Shown here: piece by piece, positions 52,880-61,900 of the stretch | Numbering within the stretch: the first letter of the stretch is position 1 | How the letters are laid out: every line of letters begins with the position of its first letter | Assembly (NCBI GenBank): GCA_009746045.1 | Contig: RPFO01000231.1 | Coordinates: 1,741,840 to 1,805,839, forward strand | From: Mesostigma viride | Taxonomy: Eukaryota; Streptophyta; Mesostigmatophyceae; Mesostigmatales; Mesostigmataceae | Direction: 5' to 3' | DNA length: 64,000 bases | Program-made: the position numbers and the translations under genes | Notes under the pieces: model-generated | What the model was told of the DNA's origin: nothing | The model's input: only the letters and a program-made list of their open reading frames with translations | Database searches by the model: none

Positions 52880-52971
<92 letters not shown>

Positions 52972-55900
52972 TCAAAAACACGCCCCTATCCATGCCCATG
53001 GCTCCAAATGGCACATGGGCATTTGCCGCCGCTTGTGTGGTGCAACGCCGTCCCAGCTGGAGATGCCCACCCTGGCGGTCACCTGGGAGCACCTGACGGT
53101 GGCCGCGCGCATCCCCAGGACCCCTGCGGTGCGTTTGTGTTGATGCGCTGTCCTTCTTTTGCATGCTGTTGCTGCCTTTTTCATGGACCCAGCCACCCAC
53201 CCACCCAGCCACCCACCCACCCACCCACCACCCACCCACCCACCCACCCACCCACCCACCCACCCACCCACCCACCCACCCACCCACCCACCCACCCACC
53301 CACCCACCCACCCACCCACCCACCCACCCACCCACCCACCCACCCACCCACCCACCCTCTCACATAACCACCCAAGCGGGAACAATGCTGCGCGTGATCA
53401 AAAGTGCGACTTTGTCACTGCTGCTATCCCGCGATGCTTTATTTGTCTGGGTGATTGAGGCCTGCCACCCTCTCTTTCTCCACCTCCAATCACATCTCTT
53501 TGCCATTTGTCCCACGGCCATCGAAGTTTTCACTTCGACTTGACTTTCAATGCTTGCTCTTCTCTCGTTGCTTGCCACGATCCCTGTACAACCAAACAAC
53601 CAAACAACCCATCACTCCCCCACCCAACCAACCAACCAACCAACCAACCAACCAACCAACCAACCAACCAACCAACCAACCAACCAACCAACCAACCAAC
53701 CAACCAACCAACCAACCAACCAACCAACCAACCAACCAACCAACCAACCAACCAACCAACCAACCAACCAACCAACCAACCAACCAACCAACCAACCAAC
53801 CAAACCAACCAACCAACCAACCAACCAACCAACCAACCAACCAAAACCAACCAACCAACCAACCAACCAACCAACCAACCAACCAACCAACCAACCAACC
53901 AACCAACCAACCAACCAACCAACCAACCAACCAACCAACCAACCAACCAACCAACCAACCAACCAACCAACCAACCAACCAACCAACCAACCACCAACCC
54001 ACCAACCCACCAACCCACCGACCGACCGACCGACCGACCGACCGACCGACCGACCGACCGACCGACCGACCGACCGACCGACCGACCGACCGACCGACCG
54101 ACCGACCGACCGACCGACCGACCGACCGACGACCGACCGACCGACTGACGACCGACCGACCGACCGACCGACCGACCGACCGACCGACTGACCGACCGAC
54201 CGACCGACCGACCGACCGACCGACCGACCGACCGACCGACCACCCCACCGACCGACCGACGACCGACCGACCGACCGACCGACCGACCGACCGACCGACC
54301 GACGACCGACCGACCGACCGACGACCGACCGACCGACCGACCGACCGACCGACCGACCGACCGACCGACCGACCGACCGACCGACCGACGGACCGACCGA
54401 CCGACCGACCGACCGACCGACCAACCAACCAACCAACCAATCACTCCCCTTCCCTGCATCACACCGCAGCCCACCCCAAACATCTTCAACTACATCCCCC
54501 AGCTGCTCGTGCGCGGTGCCCTCGCGTCCGTACCTGTCATCCAGGACGTGTCGGGCCACCTGGCGCCCGGCACCATGCTCATGGTGCTGGGTAAGGGAAA
54601 GGGGCATAGGGCTTATGTGTGTACTACGGTGTGAACTATGGAATTTGAAACCGGGCCACCTGGCGCCCGGCACCATGGTGCTGGGTACGTGACTGCTATA
54701 GCCATTATTCCGAGTATTGTGATCGGAAGCTGGGCCACCTGGCGCCCAGCACCATGCGCACGGTGCTGGGGGAGTTAATGCTTGCCCATATTCTAAGCGT
54801 GCTTGTAGAGACCTATGTATCGTAGCTGGATGCCTGGCGCCCCGCACCATGCGCACGGTGCTGGGGGAGTTCTTCAGCCGGTTCTATAGCACGAGATGCC
54901 ACCGTGTGTTCGCCTTTACTTGCAAGAGGCGTTTGCCATTTGTGTTCTCCGATACTAGCCAGCGCTGGGTATCGTGCTGCAGGTAGTGCTATTCATGCGG
55001 GTGCTCGTCCTGTCCCTAGGGCCCAAACCTGCGACCATGCTCGATCACCTGGTACTCCCGCTCCCCCACACTCCCCAAACTTTCCCTCAGCTCGTGATTT
55101 CGCTACACTTTCCTTTTCCCAGTACTTATTTACCTTTTTTCCCTTCATCATTACTTTTCCCGATCCCACAGGTCCGCCCCAGTCGGGCAAGACCACGCTG
55201 CTGCGCGCGCTCTCCCGCCAGGGCCCGGGTGTGAGCCGAATGCCGCTGACAGGGCAGGTGCTCTACGGGGGGGATGAGGCTCTCCGTTTCGGCAACAACC
55301 TGAAGAAGTGTGTCCCTTTTTTTTGCGAATGACGATTTCATTATTTTATTGTAAAGTTTTTTATACGCAGGGGTACACATGTGATGCGTTGGACTTGCGC
55401 TGTATGATGCTTCGGTGCGCGCCCCTATTGCAGGGCCCCATATGGATGTCATGTCCGGGCCAACCCCACCACCACTGGCGCTGCCACCACCACTGGCACT
55501 GCCACCACCACCACCCCCGCTGCCACCACCTGGGGGGTCTCTTCCCCCAGCATTGCCACCGCTACCCCTGGATACGGCCGGCTCACCCCCTGCTCTCCCC
55601 CCTGGGCCCCCTCCCCTGTCCAGCCCCTCCTCTGCCTGCGCCGCATCACCTCCCTCGTCGTCTGCTTTTGTCGAGACACGGGATCTTCCCCCTCCTCCCC
55701 CTCCCCCTCCCCCACCAGGCCCCCCTCCCTCAGCTGTGCAGGGCACGGGCATGGAGGCTATGTTGGGGGCGACAGAGCCAGGGCCAGGGGTTACCGTGGA
55801 TGTTGCGCTACTTAATAATTTTGAATACTAGATAAATAGTATACTATGGCACCCTCGCCAAGAGTTGCAGCGCGGAATTTCCAAGCAGGGTAGTGGCTGC

Positions 55901-58900
55901 TGGAAGTATGCTAGTATGTGCCTATTGGCCTTTGCTGGAAGTGCAGTAGGTGGGGTAACGTGCATGGCCCCTTGCCTTGGGGCTCTGTTAACAGGCAGTC
56001 GATGGACCATGGGAGCTTTGCCCTGAGCGTGAAGTGTGGTACAACGGGCAGTATGCACCGCCTTTTGCTGGGCATTACGTTTCGTGGCGTTACTTACTGA
56101 GTGTGGGTACGCGCAATCTTGTGGTCATTAGTCTTATCGAGAGCACATCGTTGCAGTCCTTAATGCAGGCCTTATCGAGAGCACAATGTGGTCATTAGTC
56201 TTATCTAGAGCACAACGTTGCAGTCCTTAATGCAGGCCTTATCGAGAGCACAATGTGGTCATTAGTCTTATCGAGAGCACAACGTTGCAGTCCTTAATGC
56301 AGGCCTTATCGAGAGCACCATGTGGTCATTAGTCTTATCGAGAGCACAACGTTGCAGTCCTTCATTAATGGCGTCGATAGCACAGTGTCGCGGTCGTGAG
56401 TCGCTATGGGCCCGAACTACTGTTGCCTATTTGCTAGGGAGATGACCTCATGGCTAGCAGGGGAGGAGCCTACAGCACGGTAGCTTTGCTATCAGCCATC
56501 AGGGTTACCAGTTAGTAGAGACACTATTAGTCATTCAACATTCTTATTTGCACGGTAGCTTTGCTATCAGCCATCAGGGTTACCAGTTAGTAGAGACACT
56601 ATTAGTCATTCAACATTCTTATTTGCACGGTAGCTTTGCTATCAGCCATCAGGATTACCAGTTAGTAGAGACACTATTAGTCATTCAACATTCTTATTTG
56701 CACGGTAGCTTTGCTATCAGCCATCAGGGTTACCAGTTAGTAGAGACACTATTAGTCATTCAACATTCTTATTTGCACGGTAGCTTTGCTATCAGCCATC
56801 AGGATTACCAGTTAGTAGAGACACTATTAGTCATTCAACATTCTTATTTGCACGGTAGCTTTGCTATCAGCCATCAGGGTTACCAGTTCGTAGAGACACT
56901 ATTAGTCATTCAACATTCTTATTTCCACTTTCCTATCTTGTTGCGATTGTTCAATGGAGGAGTCGGATCATTATCATCTGAAAGTAATCGCAAGGCTTGC
57001 TGTTTGCCGTCCTTCCTCTTTCGCTATGCTTGCTACTTGCCGCCCTTCCTCTTTCGCAATGCTTGCTATTTGCCGTCCTTCCTATCTCCTCGGCGTCACG
57101 CCCACCACCACAATCGCAGGCGTTGCCTCATCAATCCAATCTAATGTTCATGCTGCAGCATCCTTGTTACTTGGTTGTCACTGCCCTTCTTGGCCCCAGG
57201 CTCATCCTTCACGCTGAGAGCTCCGATGACCACATCCCTTACCTGACCGCGCGCGAGACGGCCGACTTTGCGGTGCAGTGCCTGGTGTCCAACAAGATGG
57301 ACCCGGGGTCCAAGCCGTATGTCACAGCTGACTACATGGACGGCAAGTCCCGCACCGACGTCATCCTCATGGTGGGTGGGTGTGGCTTCTATTTATAGCG
57401 CATGTTCTCGTAGTGCGGTTTGTAGCGTTGTGAATAGCAGCAAGCAAGTTCGCACAACGTCATCCTCATGGTGGGTGGGTGGGGTGGGGGTGGGGGGGGT
57501 GGGGGGGGGGGGGGGGGGGGTGGGGGGTGGGGGTGGGGGGGTGACTTTGTAATATCCAGTGCCGAGGCTGACGGTTATCGTCCGCCCACCCAACCAGCCA
57601 ACCAACCATCCAACCAACCAACCAACCAACCAACCAACCAACCAACCAACCAACCAACCAACCAACCAACCAACCAACCAACCAACCAACCAACCAACCA
57701 ACCAACCAACCAACCAACCAACCAACCAACCAACCAACCAACCAACCAACCAACCAACCAACCAACCAACCAACCAACCAACCAACCAACCAACCAACCA
57801 ACCAACCAACCAACCAACCATCCAACCAACCAACCAACCATCCAACCATGTTATCTGCAAATGCTGTTTGTGTTGACGCTGGTAGCTACAAGCAATGCGT
57901 GCGCAAAAATCATCCTCATGGTGGGTGGCTCATGACAATATTGATTAAATAAGGGAAAAGCAAGAAATACTGAACCCACAGTATTGATTAAATAAGGGAA
58001 TAGCTAGGGGATACTATACCCACAGTATTGATGAAATACGGGAATAGCAAGGTGATAGTGCACCCGCAATATTGATAAAACAAGTGGTAGCTGCGAACAT
58101 GGAGCGCACTGACATCAACCTAATTGTGGGTGGGCGGCAGGCGATTGGGGATGGCGTCGATAATTATAGAGTAGGCTTCGAGGTAGTCCTGGTGCCTCAT
58201 GGTACGAGCGGCAAGTCACTTACCGCAATAAGCAAAAGTGGGTGGGCGTGGCGGTAAGCAAAAGTGGGTGGGTGTCAAGCGATACTGTGCTATTTGGGGG
58301 GGGTGATGGATGCTAGAAAGGTAGAGCAGCAGGCTCTCATGCGTAGAAGCAGGCTCGTCACCGCTAGCTCGTTTTTATCATCTATCTCCGTTGGCCCTGA
58401 GAGCCCGTAGATACACGTTTGCTGTTGCTCAGGGCCTACTGTCCTGCGCATGTGGGCCTGTGTCTATCTTCCCTCATTGGCGCGGTTGCTTGAAACCTTT
58501 CAGCCGTCGTCCTTGTTATTGTCCCAATCCCGTCAGGCATATCTTTATCATCCGTGATTGTTGTTGCTCCAACCCCATGGGGCTTATCTCTATCGTCCAT
58601 CCTTGTTATTATTAGAACTCCAGCGGGCTTATCTTTATCATCCGTCATTGTTTTTGCTCCAACCCCTGGGTTTGACGTCCCTCACAGCTCATGGGTCTAC
58701 TGCGAGTGGCCGACAACCATGTGGGCTACTCGGAGGTGCGCGGCTTGTCCGAGGGCGAGAGGCACCTGCTGACGCTGGCAGAGCTCAGCTGCTCAGGGCC
58801 ACCCGTGCTGATGCTCGGTACGTATGGTAGTGTTAGTGTTGAGTTGAAGGAAAGAGGGTGGCATGCCGTTGTATGAGACAATAACGTGCTTTGAACCAAC

Positions 58901-61900
58901 AGAGACAGTATTTTCATCGTAGCTCTGCTGCGCAGGGCCGCCCGTGTTGATGCTCGGTAGGTATGCGCGGTGTGACCAAACCAGAACAAGTGGAACGCTG
59001 ATGTGCGTGTAGGCAAGACGTTATTTAGGTGTAGTCACTTAGCTGGGCAGGGCTACCCGTGCTGATGCTCGGTGGGTCTGGATGGTGCTATAAATAAAGA
59101 AGGAAGTTGCTTGGTGTGCCTCGGTGTTTTGGTCTACTTTTAGCTGTGTGGCACATAGATGGGCTGCCAGGGCCACCCATGCCACCCATGCGTGGGGCCA
59201 CCCATTTAAAGTAAAAGATGAGTTATAATGCTGTGCGGATGCTCGGTGTGTAAGCTGTGGGTGTTATCGCTTAGCCTTTCTTGAATACTGTTTGATGTAG
59301 CAGCTCTGGCAGCGGTGCTCAGCGGGCACCGGTGTGCGCGTGTGCAAAAATAATGGGTCAGATGGCACTTTCAATCGACGGCTTTGCCATCAAAATCCTC
59401 GTTGCTTTCAGTAACAGTGTTTCTTGCGTTGCCTATTTTAAGGCTCAGCGGTGCTCATGTTCATTTGTTGGCACAGGAGTCTACATGTTAGGCACATATA
59501 TATGCCTTGTTTGTGCTGTACTCTGCGGCAGGCATGGGATGGGTTACTTTGAGTATAGATGATTGGGATGCCAGCAATCATGTGGGACATCCACCATGCC
59601 TTCTACTGTGCGTGGCCTTGATACATGTTGTGTGATCCACCTGCGTCGATTGGCCCCAACACCTGTCCAGTTTGCGTGGCCATGCCATTAATAGATGCCC
59701 TGGTGTTTGGCAAAGTCTTATTAAAAAGGGCGATAATAAACGAGGGTGGTAATAAAAGCTAAGAGATGCCCTGGTGTTTGGCAAGGTCTTATTAAAAAGG
59801 GCGATAATAAACGAGGGTGGTAATAAAAGCTAAGAGATGCCCTGGTGCTTGGCAAAGTCTTATTAAAAAGGGCGATAGTAAACGGGGGTGGTAATAAAAG
59901 CGGGCAAGGCTGACAGTTTTGTCGTCTTGATTATCCTTCTGTAAATAATTTGGGTCGACTGGTTTTCGTGGGTGCTACACATTGGTTTCAGTTTGTAAGT
60001 TCCATTTGTAATAAAATCTTGTTACAGTGGAGCAAACAAGACATGCAGCAGGTAGGCCATCTGGGCCCTTCGCAGCGGTAAACCCACCGAACCCGGGGTC
60101 TGAACCGGATAAGGGCGTTTACGGTTGACTTGCTTACTAGTATTGACACCCCGCAGCTCCCATTTGCTAGTCTCAGTAATAATTTGGTGGAAGAGGGGGA
60201 GGTTGAGTGGGCGGCTGATTATTACATCATCATCATGTTGGGTCACGACTCCTGCATTAGCACGGTATCTGCATTGGGAGGTCACTGGTTTGTATGCTTC
60301 CAATTTTGACGTGTACACGAAGGTGATTCTTGAAGCTCGGAGCCGGGGTCTCAATGTGTTTGATGAGATAGCTATTATAGACGAACGGATATTTACAAAC
60401 GGAATAGAAAAGAAGGACTGAGCCCTCCGCTGGCACGACCGGAGATTTCGATGACTGCCTCACTGATCTGCTTTCACATCCATGGGCCACGGAGAAACAT
60501 ACTCCGTTGCCCACTCAACCTCCCCCTCTGCCACCAAATTGTTCCCGAGACTAGCAGATGGGGGGCTGCGGGGTGTCAATGCTAGTAAGCAAGTCAACCG
60601 TAATGCCCTTAACTGGTTCAGACCCCGGGTTCAATTGGTTCACCGATGAGGAAGGCCTAGATGGCCCACCTGCTGCACGTCTTGTTTGCGCTATTGTAAC
60701 AAGATTTTAGTCTAAATGGATGCAGCGTCTATTCACAGCTCGAATTTAGCGAACCCTGTATACTGACGAAAGGAAACGAAATGTACAAAGGAAACGAAAC
60801 CATTGTGTAGCACCCAAGATAACCAGTCGACCCAACCGAAATATTTATTGAGGGATAATAAAGATGCCAACAATTTCAGTCTCGCCCTCTTTTATTACCA
60901 GCTTAACTATCGGACTCCACATACAACAACTCCTCCTTTTTACGAACGAGTTTTCCGAACACCAGGACATAACTGAAGGACATTGCCATCAACACATTGA
61001 TGAGCATGACCCAAAGTTATGTGATGTGTACTAAGGCCTCATCTCATTACACTGTATACTGTATGTTTTACCACTTCTTATGCTGCGTGTGGCCGTTGGT
61101 TTGAGTGTGCAGATGACCCGACATTTTGTGACATGTGTTAGTGCTTCGCGACATTGAATGTCATGGTTTGCCACCTCTTGTGCGGTGTATGCATGGCCCT
61201 TCCATCGGGAGTGCAGACGACCCGACGCTGTTGCTGGGCCTCGCCGACGGCTGGGCAGTCATGCAGGTATGTTGATTCAAGGGTGGGGATGGCAAGGCAG
61301 AGAGGGGGGCACGCAGGGGGGCCAATGATTTGGGGATGTGGGGGGGGGGGGGGGGGGGGTAGAGACAGGCACGAACAGCCAGTCAGATGCTTTTTCAATC
61401 ACATTTTCAACATTAACTAGGGTGCCTTGCCACCAGATCGACGGAGGATTGGAGACAGGCATGTGTGCGCAGAACTTGGGGGGAGACCCGGGCACCGGAG
61501 ATACCTGGTCTAATAAACGCCTTTTTTTTATGGATCCTAGTGATGGCTCAAGAAAATGCCTTCTAATCGAATGCTTTTCCAGGCCAAGCTTTTAGACACA
61601 GACGCTGGTCTCCTTTTTAGTCTGGCTGGCTGTGGGCCGATGAGTGACGAACGCTACTTCCCGCATGTATGCTGGCTGCCATGGTACATGTAATGGGCAA
61701 TGGTCACCTACTACCAGACCGTTATCTGCAACAGCCACAGTTGGTGTTGCGTCTCGCGCTTCTAAATCCTCGTGACAGCGCGATGCCGGTTGTTGTTACA
61801 GGCGGGGCGCCCTGATCCTATTTGCAATAATACGAGAGATCAGACTGGTTATTGCAGAAAACAGTTTATGAATCGGAATACCCAGAATACGCATCGTAAG

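Noticed and set aside
53455-54856. 300-400 codon frames (Pro-Thr-Asn-Gln, Pro-Thr-Asp-Arg, Gly-Trp-Leu-Val)
   Set aside because: CCAA/CCGA satellite inside ABC transporter intron 3.
56548-57144. 198-codon frame with six similar repeats
   Set aside because: Comes from the 75-bp tandem array; it lies wholly in an intron bounded by phase-matched exons 5 and 6.
60620-60660. tRNA-like B box in the palindromic element
   Set aside because: GGTTCAATTGG fails the last consensus base and no A box is at the right distance.
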